Position numbers and translations under genes: made by a program. This document shows, in pieces, positions 1 to 6,948 of a stretch of DNA of 7,211 nt. Below the pieces are notes generated by a model. It saw nothing but the letters and a program-made list of their open reading frames with translations. It had not been told where the DNA came from and searched no databases. Location of the stretch: NCBI GenBank assembly GCA_905235955.1, contig CAJONN010000099.1:1-7211 (forward strand), in the 5' to 3' direction. This DNA is from an uncultured Marinilabiliaceae bacterium (GTDB lineage Bacteria; Bacteroidota; Bacteroidia; Bacteroidales; Marinilabiliaceae). Numbering within the stretch: position 1 is the stretch's first letter; each line of letters begins with the position of its first letter.

Positions 1-2
1 TA

Positions 3-33
3 CAAAGTTATTGGAATGTTATGAGATTTGCAA
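3..33 (-). promoter_or_regulatory. Leftward Bacteroidota-type promoter for a gene beyond the left edge
   Basis: Read on the minus strand, TTG (33 to 31) is followed after 20 nt by TAACTTTG (10 to 3). This matches the Bacteroidota primary sigma pattern TTG-N19/20-TAnnTTTG. It lies just downstream of the permease stop codon and points out of the window, so it probably starts a separate transcript for the next minus-strand gene, which is not visible here. Both motifs and their spacing are seen; promoter activity is inferred. Confidence 0.5.
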
Positions 34-68
34 TTTTTAGGCGAGTGTTATGTTGGGGGGAAAGGACT

Positions 69-1319
69 CTAATTAAACCTTATCGACTTTGCGGGCGATA
101 TGCGTGCCACTACATACGACGGACCAACCATTAATAGCATTGTCAGAGTTAGTGTGCCTACATTGAGTAACAAAAGCATTGTTGGCGAAAGCAATATTGG
201 CACAGTGTCAAGGTAATAACTGTCAGGATCCAAACCTATGCAACCTGTATATTTCTGCACAAGGCACAACGCTATGCCTATCACATTGCCCACTACCATG
301 CCTCGCCCAACTATCCATGCTGCCATATATAGAAATATGCGTCTCACACTGCCATTGCTACTGCCCATAGCTTTGAGCAAACCTATGGTGTTGGTGTTTT
401 CTAATATCAGTATCAGCAAGCCAGACACCATATTGAGTCCGGCCACTGCTATGACGAGCACTAATATTACTAATATATTGGTATCGAGCAAGTTGAGCCA
501 GCCAAATATTTGTGGTTGCAAATCTTTTATTGATTGCACACGCAAAAATGTGTCGTTAGGACCAACATAGGCCGATGTTTGCATTGTTATGTCTGATGCC
601 ACATTGTCCATTAGGTCAAAGTTTGACAACATTACTTCATAGCCTGATATTTCTCCTTCGTTCCAACCATTGAGTTTGGCCAAGTGACGCATATCTACAA
701 ATGCCATTTTTTCGTCGAACTCAGGGAAGTGTGAGTTGAAGATGCCTACAAGGTTGAATTTGCGTGCTCTGATGCCGTTGTTTTGTATGAAATACATACG
801 TACAGCATCGCCAACGTGTAGTTGCAAGAGGTTGGCTATGGCACGCGACAGAACTATGTCGTCAGATACCTTAATAGCTGTGTCTGAGAAGTTTATAACA
901 CAACCTTCCTCCATTACTGATGTTATAAACGACCAATCGAAACTGCCATCGATGCCTTTGAGTGCTATGCCTTGTATGGCTTCATCAGTTTTGATAATAC
1001 CGGGTTTTACTATGAAGGGTTGCATGTTGCGCACGCCTTCAATAGCTTTCACTTTGGCTTGTAGTGATGTATCGTTGGGTATGGGGTTGGTTTCGTAGCT
1101 ATGGTTGTAGTCGAAGCTAACTATTTGTATGTGAGTACCAAATCCCACAATTTTGTCGCGTACCTCTTGCTTAAATCCCAATCCGACCGAAAGCGACAAT
1201 ATCATTACGGCCACACCTAAGGCTACGGCAGCTGTTGCTACCTTTACCACCGGACCAGAGAGCCGTCCGCTCTTCTGTTTCAGTAGTCTGCGCGCTATAA
1301 ATAAACTATAGTTAGCCAT
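69..1319 (-). CDS. FtsX/LolC/E-type ABC transporter permease
   Basis: Inner-membrane permease of the FtsX/MacB/LolCE superfamily, 416 aa, a normal full length for LolC/E-like proteins. The order is: short cytoplasmic N-terminus with an RRLLKQKSGR-type basic stretch; membrane helix 1 (about 27-48); large extracytoplasmic MacB-like core (about 50-275); then three C-terminal helices (about 281-306, 327-356, 379-402). Residues 307-330 carry the coupling-helix signature of the family (E307, then IGLLKAMG 312-319), which contacts the ATPase subunit. The end, RISPAKSIRFN, is also typical. The family uses ATP hydrolysis by a partner to drive mechanical work on lipoproteins or envelope substrates. No LolD-like ATPase is visible in the window, so the partner must be encoded elsewhere or off the left edge. 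The ATG follows the aminotransferase TAA with no gap (TAAATG) and no clear Shine-Dalgarno, suggesting translational coupling. Permease identity is firm; calling it LolE specifically is not. Confidence 0.88.
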   Translation of the reverse strand: MANYSLFIARRLLKQKSGRLSGPVVKVATAAVALGVAVMILSLSVGLGFKQEVRDKIVGFGTHIQIVSFDYNHSYETNPIPNDTSLQAKVKAIEGVRNMQPFIVKPGIIKTDEAIQGIALKGIDGSFDWSFITSVMEEGCVINFSDTAIKVSDDIVLSRAIANLLQLHVGDAVRMYFIQNNGIRARKFNLVGIFNSHFPEFDEKMAFVDMRHLAKLNGWNEGEISGYEVMLSNFDLMDNVASDITMQTSAYVGPNDTFLRVQSIKDLQPQIFGWLNLLDTNILVILVLVIAVAGLNMVSGLLILILENTNTIGLLKAMGSSNGSVRRIFLYMAAWIVGRGMVVGNVIGIALCLVQKYTGCIGLDPDSYYLDTVPILLSPTMLLLLNVGTLTLTMLLMVGPSYVVARISPAKSIRFN

Positions 1320-2567
1320 TTACTGACGCAACATGCGTTTTTCGTGTTCGAGCAGTGGTGAGCCGCTTTCTGGTGTTCGGCCCGGATAGCATTTGAGCGC
1401 ACGAGCCAAGAGGTCGATAGCAATGGCAAGGTCGTCGGTGTTGAGCACGTAGGCTATGCGCACTTCGTTTCGACCAAGTAAGCGGTTGGAGTAGAAGCCT
1501 GCAGCAGGTGCAAGCATCACGGTTTGGTTGTTGTAGCTGAAGTCTGACAAGAGCCATTGGCAAAACTTCTCTGAGTCGTCAATTGGCAAGCGTGCTACGG
1601 TATAGAATGCGCCACGTGGCATTGGCGAATATACTCCGGGTATTTTGTTTAGTCCGTCGAGCAAGAAGTTGCGACGTTTCCGATACTCCTCGTTCATAGC
1701 TTTGAAATACTCTTCAGGCACATCAAGCGATGCCATAGCAGCTATTTGTCCGAATGTGGGTGGGCAGAGGCGAGCTTGTGCCTGCTTTAGTGCTGAGCTT
1801 ATCACAGCTTTGTTTTTGGTAGCAAGCAAGCCTACACGCAGTCCGCACTCACTATATCGTTTCGACACTGAATCTATCATTATCACATTATCCTCAACAC
1901 CTTTGAGGTTCATGCATGAATAGTGCTGAGCGCCATCGTAGCAAAACTCACGATACACTTCATCAACTATCAAAAAGAGGTCGTAGCGTATAATGAGGTC
2001 GCGCAGTTGCATAAACTCTTGCTCAGAGTATAGATACCCCGTTGGGTTGTTGGGGTTGCATATCATTATGGCCTTTGTTTTGGGCGTTATCACCTTTTCA
2101 AATTCTTCTATCGAAGGCAATGTAAAGCCTGTTTCGATAGTCGATGTTATAGGCTTCACACAAGCGCCAGCTGAGGCTGCAAAGGCTTCATAGTTGGCGT
2201 AGAAAGGTTCTGGCACAATTATTTCATCCAGAGGGTCGAGGCAACTCATAAAGGCAAAGAGCACTGCTTCAGAGCCACCACAAGTTACCAACATCTCGTC
2301 AGGGCTAATGTCAATGCCCGATGCTGCATAATATTTTGACAATTTGCGCCTATACTCAGGCATACCAGCCGAATGAGTATACTCCACAATGGGTATTTTC
2401 GCCTCCTTCACCGCCGCCAGCGCCACCTCTGGAGTGAGTATGTCAGGCTGACCAATGTTGAGATGAAATACTCTCAAACCACGTGCCTTAGCTGCATCAG
2501 AATAGGGCACGAGCTTGCGTATGGGCGATGATGGCATTATAACACCACGTTGTGATATTGAAGGCAT
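1320..2567 (-). CDS. PLP-dependent class I/II aminotransferase (aspartate aminotransferase-like)
   Basis: Fold-type I, pyridoxal-phosphate-dependent aminotransferase of 415 aa, expected to be cytoplasmic and to move an amino group from an amino acid to a 2-oxo acid. Visible marks are GQPD (39-42) near the substrate site, the glycine-rich CGGSEA (96-101) that holds the PLP phosphate, NPNNPTG (171-177), DEVY (202-205) with the aspartate that pairs with the pyridine nitrogen, SVSK with Schiff-base Lys236, R244, and R370 in NEVRIAYVLN, which binds the substrate carboxylate. All key residues are present, so it should be active. Overall similarity is to the AspAT Ib/alanine-type branch; substrate cannot be told from sequence alone. 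About 18 residues after the usual YPG end form a charged tail. The start at 2567 is supported by AAGGAG 8 nt upstream; Met11 is a less likely alternative. It is first gene of a two-gene unit with the permease. Confidence 0.92.
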   Translation of the reverse strand: MPSISQRGVIMPSSPIRKLVPYSDAAKARGLRVFHLNIGQPDILTPEVALAAVKEAKIPIVEYTHSAGMPEYRRKLSKYYAASGIDISPDEMLVTCGGSEAVLFAFMSCLDPLDEIIVPEPFYANYEAFAASAGACVKPITSTIETGFTLPSIEEFEKVITPKTKAIMICNPNNPTGYLYSEQEFMQLRDLIIRYDLFLIVDEVYREFCYDGAQHYSCMNLKGVEDNVIMIDSVSKRYSECGLRVGLLATKNKAVISSALKQAQARLCPPTFGQIAAMASLDVPEEYFKAMNEEYRKRRNFLLDGLNKIPGVYSPMPRGAFYTVARLPIDDSEKFCQWLLSDFSYNNQTVMLAPAAGFYSNRLLGRNEVRIAYVLNTDDLAIAIDLLARALKCYPGRTPESGSPLLEHEKRMLRQ

Positions 2568-2575
2568 AAAATTAA

Positions 2576-2581
2576 CTCCTT
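2576..2581 (-). promoter_or_regulatory. Strong Shine-Dalgarno of the aminotransferase gene
   Basis: AAGGAG on the minus strand lies 8 nt before the ATG at 2567. It is the only near-perfect ribosome binding site in the window; most other genes here have A-rich or no recognisable leader motif. It decides the aminotransferase start in favour of Met1 over Met11. Confidence 0.7.
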
Positions 2582-2605
2582 GTTATAAGTTTAGAAATTT
2601 ATGTG

Positions 2606-2635
2606 CAAAAATAACCTTTTCGGTCCGAATAACAA
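2606..2635 (-). promoter_or_regulatory. Leftward promoter of the aminotransferase-permease unit
   Basis: On the minus strand TTG (2635 to 2633) is followed after 19 nt by TATTTTTG (2613 to 2606), fitting TTG-N19/20-TAnnTTTG of Bacteroidota. A second TTG (2638 to 2636) would give a 22 nt spacer. A start about 6-8 nt downstream would leave a leader of about 30 nt that includes the AAGGAG site before the aminotransferase ATG. No other leftward promoter is seen for this two-gene unit. Confidence 0.6.
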
Positions 2636-2648
2636 CAATTCTTTTGTT
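2619..2648. promoter_or_regulatory. Two small dyads over the aminotransferase promoter (possible operator)
   Basis: TTCGG-T-CCGAA (2619-2629) is a perfect 5-bp inverted repeat with a single central base, sitting between the -33 and -7 elements of the leftward promoter. Next to it, AACAA-TTCTT-TTGTT (2634-2648) is a second 5-bp inverted repeat covering the -33 region. The CG-rich dyad stands out in an otherwise very AT-rich spacer. The symmetry is seen; binding of a dimeric regulator is inference, and no regulator gene is adjacent. Confidence 0.3.
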
Positions 2649-2740
2649 CTGGAGTTTGAAAATTTCATAAAAAGCATTTTTTTAATAAAATAGCTGTGTG
2701 GTTATTAATCAGAAAACATAAAACTTTCAATTGAAATAAT

Positions 2741-2748
2741 TATTTTTG
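2741..2748 (+). promoter_or_regulatory. Rightward -7 element (TATTTTTG) before the plus-strand gene cluster
   Basis: TATTTTTG matches the Bacteroidota -7 consensus TAnnTTTG and is followed by C, as often seen. A start a few bases on would give a leader of about 35-50 nt to the first gene. No TTG lies at the expected 19-23 nt upstream; the nearest, at 2731-2733, is too close. So the -33 half is weak or the promoter is helped by a factor. It is the only plausible promoter seen for the six plus-strand genes. Confidence 0.4.
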
Positions 2749-2802
2749 CTTTCTAAATAGAGAGGTTGCCACGCAATATTTCTATGTGTGAGTAAAAAGA
2801 CA

Positions 2803-3651
2803 ATGAAAAACGCAAATAAAATATCCTTAGGACAATACAACACACTCAGAATCAAGCGCAAAGTAGACTTTGGAGTATATCTCGATGCTGGCGATGACGA
2901 CGATATTTTGATGCCACAAAAATATGTACCAATCAATGCCGAAGTGGGCGATGAGGTTGACGTATTTGTATATGCCGACTCTGAAGATCGCCTTGTAGCT
3001 ACCACCGAAAAGCCATTTGCCACCGTTGGGCAATTTGCCTACCTCAAAGTTACCAATGTCACACGCTTTGGTGCCTTCCTTGATTGGGGACTGACCAAAG
3101 ATCTCCTCGTGCCATATTCTGAGCAACGTAGCCGAATGCAAGTGGGCGAAAGCTACATAGTATACATCTATGCCGACAACAACACACGTCGCATAGCTGC
3201 TACTGAGAAAACAGCACGTTATCTTGACAACATTGCACCTCGCTACCAAAATGGCGATGAAGTTGATGCACTTATAGTTTCGCACACCGACCTTGGTTAC
3301 AAAGCAATCATCAACAACTTGCACACAGGCATCATCTACAATAGCGATGTATATCGCCCATTGCAAATAGGTCAAACTATAAAGGCATACATCAGCAAAG
3401 TGCGCAACGACGACAAAATAGACCTTAAGCTACAAAAAAACGGCTTCGACAAAGTTGATGCACTGAGGCTGAACATAATACAACGTTTGCGCGAAAATGG
3501 TGGGCGAATGGCTGTGGGCGACAAAACCGACCCAGAAACAATTAAGCTCGCATTTGGCTGTAGCAAAAAAGCATTTAAAATGACAATAGGAGCAATGTAT
3601 AAAAACGGTGAAATAGATATAACCGACAATAACATTACCCTTAACCAATAA
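2803..3651 (+). CDS. cvfB: CvfB-like RNA-binding protein with S1 domains and C-terminal winged helix
   Basis: Member of the CvfB/YitL family of RNA-binding proteins; in other bacteria CvfB affects virulence or stress gene expression, but its precise action is not settled. Using numbering from the upstream GTG at 2788 (287 aa), three S1-like OB folds are visible at about 14-73 (NTLRIKRKVDFGVYLD start), 81-139 (YLKVTNVTRFGAFLDWG) and 155-216 (ending in DDKIDLKLQ). A winged-helix domain follows at about 225-285, with the family marker CSKKAFKMTIGAMYKNGEI. Length is normal. I chose the ATG at 2803 because an A-rich stretch precedes it and conserved sequence begins only at about residue 11; GTG 2788 would add five residues (MSKKT) and has no nearby Shine-Dalgarno. 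It opens the plus-strand cluster, 15 nt before rlmN. Family is firm; exact role and start are less so. Confidence 0.87.
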   Translation: MKNANKISLGQYNTLRIKRKVDFGVYLDAGDDDDILMPQKYVPINAEVGDEVDVFVYADSEDRLVATTEKPFATVGQFAYLKVTNVTRFGAFLDWGLTKDLLVPYSEQRSRMQVGESYIVYIYADNNTRRIAATEKTARYLDNIAPRYQNGDEVDALIVSHTDLGYKAIINNLHTGIIYNSDVYRPLQIGQTIKAYISKVRNDDKIDLKLQKNGFDKVDALRLNIIQRLRENGGRMAVGDKTDPETIKLAFGCSKKAFKMTIGAMYKNGEIDITDNNITLNQ

Positions 3652-3666
3652 AAACTTAGAAACGAA

Positions 3667-4701
3667 ATGATACCGCTTTTCGGCATGACACTTTCAGAGC
3701 TTACCACAGTAGCCGCTGAGGTAGGACTGCCACGTTTCGCCGCCAAGCAAATGGCCGATTGGCTCTACAAAAAAAATGTATCAGCAACCGACCAGATGAC
3801 CAACTTGCCCAAAGCTGCTCGCGCCAAACTTGCTGAGCATTACAACGTTGGGCGCATTGCACCTACCAACGTAGCCCAATCGGTTGACGGCACCAAGAAA
3901 TACCTCTTTGGCACACAAGGTAGGCAAATAGAAACGGCATACATACCTGAACCTGACCGAGCTACCCTCTGCGTATCATCGCAAGTGGGTTGCAAAATGT
4001 CGTGCCTCTTCTGCATGACAGGTAGGCAAGGATTTAGCGCCAACCTAACCACAACTGAAATTCTCAATCAAGTAGCATCAATACCAGAACACGACAAACT
4101 TACCAACATTGTATATATGGGTATGGGCGAGCCAATGGACAACCTCGCCAATGTGCTCAAAAGCATAGAGATACTCACATCAGATTGGGGCTACGCTTGG
4201 AGTCCGCGCCGCATCACCGTGTCGACCATCGGACTGATGCCAGCCACAGTGCAGTTTTTGCAAAGCTGCCAAGCTCATTTGGCCATAAGCCTTCATAACG
4301 CCATACCAGAGCAACGCCTCAGCCTAATGCCCACCGAAAAAGCCTTTCCGATAACACAAACAGTAGCCGCACTTAGGCAGTTTGACTGGACAGGGCAACG
4401 TCGTCTCTCATTTGAATACACCATGTTTGAAGGTGTCAACGACACACCACAACATGTAGCAGCCATTACTAAATTGCTGTCAGGTATTCGTTGTCGTATA
4501 AACATCATAAACTTCAACGCCATACCAAACTCTACACTACAAGGTTCGACACGCAATAAGATGGAGCAATTTCGCGATATGCTCAACCAACGCGGATTTA
4601 CTGCCACCATTCGCAACTCAAGAGGCTCAGATATATTTGCAGCCTGCGGATTGCTTAGTACAATGGAAAAAAACAAAACCAATCTTATTCAGCAGCAATA
4701 A
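3667..4701 (+). CDS. rlmN: RlmN, 23S rRNA (adenine-2503-C2)/tRNA-A37 methyltransferase
   Basis: Radical SAM enzyme that makes 2-methyladenosine at A2503 of 23S rRNA and, in studied bacteria, at A37 of some tRNAs, supporting decoding accuracy. At 344 aa it is normal length. The N-terminus (LFGMTLSEL...AKQMADWLY, 4-34) is the RlmN accessory domain. QIETAYIPE (87-95) holds the conserved glutamate region. C102 precedes the CX3CX2C iron-sulfur motif at C109, C113 and C116. GMGEP (152-156) is the SAM-binding loop, and SLHN (208-211) is conserved. C327 in SDIFAACGLL matches the cysteine that is methylated in the reaction cycle (C355 in E. coli). Having both cysteines, with C109 rather than a methyl-C8 variant layout, fits RlmN; Cfr resistance enzymes are close relatives, but the N-terminus and context argue against Cfr. 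The stop shares one base with the next start (TAATG). Confidence 0.97.
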   Translation: MIPLFGMTLSELTTVAAEVGLPRFAAKQMADWLYKKNVSATDQMTNLPKAARAKLAEHYNVGRIAPTNVAQSVDGTKKYLFGTQGRQIETAYIPEPDRATLCVSSQVGCKMSCLFCMTGRQGFSANLTTTEILNQVASIPEHDKLTNIVYMGMGEPMDNLANVLKSIEILTSDWGYAWSPRRITVSTIGLMPATVQFLQSCQAHLAISLHNAIPEQRLSLMPTEKAFPITQTVAALRQFDWTGQRRLSFEYTMFEGVNDTPQHVAAITKLLSGIRCRINIINFNAIPNSTLQGSTRNKMEQFRDMLNQRGFTATIRNSRGSDIFAACGLLSTMEKNKTNLIQQQ

Positions 4702-5549
4702 TGAGAAACACTTCTACTACCCTTTTTTACATATTCAAACTAACATACATCGTATTGATACTTAGTATTGTATCAATCATTGTTGGATGTTCTATTCCGC
4801 GCGAAGAACAAGCGCAAATTACATTCAACGATGCTATTGATGCCTATATGAATAGACACTACAATACAGCCAAATTGTTGCTCGATAGCGTTATATTTAC
4901 CTATCCTGACCTCAAAAACATTGTCAGAGAGAGTAAAGATATGCTTGAAATAATATACAAAACAGAGCAAGAACGCAACTTGTTATTTCTTGATAGTTTG
5001 CTAACTTCGCGCGAGAAAGAGATAGAGCCATTGCTAAAACAGTTTGAGCCTGAAGATGAACAAGCAGAGATGCCCGTACTTATTCACAAAAAACAGAATG
5101 TTCAGCACGCTTGGGAACGCTCATATATTAGAGCTCATACTGATAAAAATGGCACATTCTACATATCGAGTCACTATATAGGCTCAGCTGCCATTCATCA
5201 CTATGCTATCAGAGTTGCTATTGACAATAGCTACCAACAAACTGATAGCATTACTGACGATGCCTACGCACATAGTTTCAGAGATGGCGAAAATGTGTGG
5301 GAAATTATAAAGTTTAAAAAGGGAAGCGACAATGGTGTGGGTAGCTTTATAGCGTCAAACTTCGACAAAAACATAGTTGTAACTTTTGTTGGCGAAAAAA
5401 GCAACTATAAAATACAACTTACTGAAACCGACAAACAGGCTTTTAGAGAGACTTATCAGTTGGCTATTTTGCTACGCGAAATAGTACAGATCAGAAGTCA
5501 AATACGCAATGTAAAAATTGCTATGAAGAAGAAAAAAAATGGCAAATAA
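4701..5549 (+). CDS. Uncharacterised lipoprotein with TPR-like helices
   Basis: No firm functional recognition. The first 30 residues are a lipoprotein signal: basic start, hydrophobic stretch (about 8-28), then IIVGC with lipidated Cys30, so it should be anchored in a membrane facing the periplasm or outside. Residues 41-70 (pattern DAIDAYMNRHYNTAKLLLDS...YP) resemble one TPR helix pair, followed by a charged, probably coiled helical region (about 72-115). Residues about 136-240 look beta-rich (YIRAHTDKNGTFYISSHYIG...IHHYAIRVAI). The end is helical and very basic (AMKKKKNGK). I have a general impression that Bacteroidales hold a family with this TPR-plus-RA...DxxG...Y-x-G layout and no assigned role; this is memory, not a search. 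The start overlaps the rlmN stop by 1 nt and the end overlaps rnpA by 11 nt, so its synthesis is tied to both. An A8 run (5532-5539) lies at its 3' end. Confidence 0.82.
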   Translation: MRNTSTTLFYIFKLTYIVLILSIVSIIVGCSIPREEQAQITFNDAIDAYMNRHYNTAKLLLDSVIFTYPDLKNIVRESKDMLEIIYKTEQERNLLFLDSLLTSREKEIEPLLKQFEPEDEQAEMPVLIHKKQNVQHAWERSYIRAHTDKNGTFYISSHYIGSAAIHHYAIRVAIDNSYQQTDSITDDAYAHSFRDGENVWEIIKFKKGSDNGVGSFIASNFDKNIVVTFVGEKSNYKIQLTETDKQAFRETYQLAILLREIVQIRSQIRNVKIAMKKKKNGK

Positions 5550-5946
5550 CCTTAGCAACAACACATTACATATTCATACTCTGCCCAAATCAGAACACTT
5601 GTGCAGCAACAAAGAGATGAACGACCTCTTTGACAATGGCACATCGTTTATCAAATATCCATTACGTATAGTTTTTGCGCCAAGTGCCAACACACAACGC
5701 CCAACCCAAATACTAATCAGTGTACCCAAAAAACGCTTCAAGCATGCCGTTGATCGCAACCGTATCAAACGCTTGGTGCGCGAGGCTTATAGGCTCAACA
5801 AGCAACTGCTATGCACTCCCACACCGCTCAATATTGCTTTTATCTATATCGACAACAAAATGCCTACTTTCAGTAGCATACAAAAGGTTATTGTTGCCGC
5901 ACTCAACAAGATAAACCAAACGTACCAGACCACCTCTGAACAATGA
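5539..5946 (+). CDS. rnpA: Ribonuclease P protein component
   Basis: RnpA is the small basic protein that binds the catalytic RNase P RNA and helps it cut the 5' leader from precursor tRNAs in the cytoplasm. The 135 aa length is normal. The hallmark RNR helix is clear at about 68-85 ([18 protein letters not shown]), preceded by the LISVPKKRF strand (59-67). The N-terminal substrate-binding region is the divergent Bacteroidota type ([15 protein letters not shown]...PLRIVF, 17-46), with His20 where many species have Arg or Lys. The RNA partner gene (rnpB) is not in the window. The ATG lies inside the lipoprotein gene, 11 nt before its stop, after a purine run (GAAGAAGAAAAAAA) that may serve as ribosome site. 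It overlaps yidD by 4 nt (ATGA). Unlike the common rpmH-rnpA order, no rpmH is adjacent. Confidence 0.95.
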   Translation: MANNLSNNTLHIHTLPKSEHLCSNKEMNDLFDNGTSFIKYPLRIVFAPSANTQRPTQILISVPKKRFKHAVDRNRIKRLVREAYRLNKQLLCTPTPLNIAFIYIDNKMPTFSSIQKVIVAALNKINQTYQTTSEQ

Positions 5947-6173
5947 GCAACACAACAAATTGGGCAGCTAAGGTGCTAATAGTTTGGGTTAAATTCTACC
6001 AAAAAAGCATTTCGCCACTTACGCCACCATCATGCCGATATACTCCTACATGCTCACAATATGCCGTTGAAGCATTGCAAAAATACGGAGCATTAAAAGG
6101 GTTGTGGCTCACTATCAAGCGATTGGCGCGTTGCCATCCGTGGGGCGGTTCGGGCTACGACCCCGTGCCCTAA
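5943..6173 (+). CDS. yidD: YidD, membrane protein insertion efficiency factor
   Basis: Small membrane-associated protein that assists YidC-dependent insertion of inner-membrane proteins. At 76 aa it is typical. An amphipathic N-terminal helix (about 7-21, [15 protein letters not shown]) leads into the family signature: [18 protein letters not shown] (24-41) with C31 and C37, then [17 protein letters not shown] (60-76) with C64. All three conserved cysteines are present. Start and rnpA stop form an ATGA overlap, a strong sign of translational coupling, and rnpA-yidD adjacency is very widespread in bacteria. yidC, often next in other phyla, is absent here. Confidence 0.96.
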   Translation: MSNTTNWAAKVLIVWVKFYQKSISPLTPPSCRYTPTCSQYAVEALQKYGALKGLWLTIKRLARCHPWGGSGYDPVP

Positions 6174-6204
6174 ATTTTTCTCCAAAACAAATACCAATAC
6201 ACAC

Positions 6205-6948
6205 ATGTTTTACATTTTATCACGCATATTTGCCTGCATCGCAAGTCCGGCATTTTGGATTGTTGTAATATTCATTTGGGCTATCCTTGCCAATAACAAA
6301 ATTACGCGCATAATACTATCTGTGCTTGCTATTCTGATGGTAGCGTTTTTTACCAATACCACAATCTACAACAAAGCTTTCGCCTTGTGGTGTAGCGACT
6401 ATATGGCTGATATTGACACTACTAAGCATTACGATTATGCTATTATTCCGGGCGGCATATCAGATATTGATACCGTAAGGTGGCGCATGGAATATGGCGA
6501 AGCTTCTGACCGCATTATTGATTGTGTTTGGCTGATGAACAAAGGCATTGTCGACAAGATGATAATAACTGGCGATGGTTCATCGAATAGGCAACAGCAT
6601 TTACCATTTTTCTATGACCATATAAAAACAGTTTATGGCATCAGCGCAAATAGAATTTTGATTGAGCCCAAAGCTGTAAATACTATCGAAAACTTTACCC
6701 GAACGCTTGAACTTTATGGCAATGAACTGAAAGGTAAAAAGATACTTGTTGTCAACTCAGCTCTCTATATGCGACGCACAATGCTTTGTTGCCGCAAGGT
6801 TGACTTGCAATGCGATTTCTATTCTGTTGATATCAACACCTCGCCACGTTCAAGATGGGAAACTTGGGTGCCTGATTTCGGACTTTTCTATTATTGGATG
6901 AAGCTGATGCATGAGTGCATTGGGTATGTGGCGTATATTTTTTATTAG
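6205..6948 (+). CDS. YdcF/SanA/ElyC-type (DUF218) membrane protein
   Basis: Two N-terminal membrane helices (about 12-30 and 34-52) separated by a short loop with K32 and R35, then a DUF218 domain (about 76-215). Family marks in order: YAIIPGGI (78-85, in place of the usual hydrophobic-GGG), R94 and E97/E99, then a helix leading to MIITGDGS (119-126), EPKAVNTIENF (154-164), and ILVVNSALYMRRT (180-192). Relatives such as SanA and ElyC in enterobacteria affect envelope barrier and cell-wall or lipid-carrier metabolism; the biochemical reaction is not established. By the positive-inside rule the loop would be cytoplasmic and the domain extracytoplasmic, which is inference. Tyr188 occupies the position where the family usually has His (AxHMxRA-type motif), which may alter activity. 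It lies 31 nt after yidD with no Shine-Dalgarno seen, and is probably the last gene of the cluster. Confidence 0.85.
   Translation: MFYILSRIFACIASPAFWIVVIFIWAILANNKITRIILSVLAILMVAFFTNTTIYNKAFALWCSDYMADIDTTKHYDYAIIPGGISDIDTVRWRMEYGEASDRIIDCVWLMNKGIVDKMIITGDGSSNRQQHLPFFYDHIKTVYGISANRILIEPKAVNTIENFTRTLELYGNELKGKKILVVNSALYMRRTMLCCRKVDLQCDFYSVDINTSPRSRWETWVPDFGLFYYWMKLMHECIGYVAYIFY

Noticed and set aside
2827..3375. Open frame of 182 codons on the minus strand opposite the CvfB-like gene
   Set aside because: It is antisense to a gene with clear S1 domains, has no family features, and its composition looks like the complement of coding sequence.
4632..4639. TATATTTG on the plus strand inside the rlmN 3' end, as a promoter for the lipoprotein gene
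   Set aside because: It encodes part of the conserved DIFAACG motif and no TTG lies 19-23 nt upstream, so the match is likely chance.
4293..4682. Open frame of 129 codons on the minus strand opposite rlmN
   Set aside because: It mirrors conserved RlmN codons, shows no domain or start signal, and is best read as a shadow.
3667..4701. The radical SAM gene as a Cfr-type antibiotic-resistance methyltransferase
   Set aside because: The N-terminal domain, the overall motifs and the housekeeping neighbours fit RlmN, and nothing points to mobile DNA around it.
5532..5539. A8 run at the lipoprotein/rnpA junction as a programmed slippage site fusing the two proteins
   Set aside because: A one-base loss would fuse the frames, but a lipoprotein-RnpA fusion makes little sense, and the run is explained by lysine codons and the purine-rich site before rnpA.
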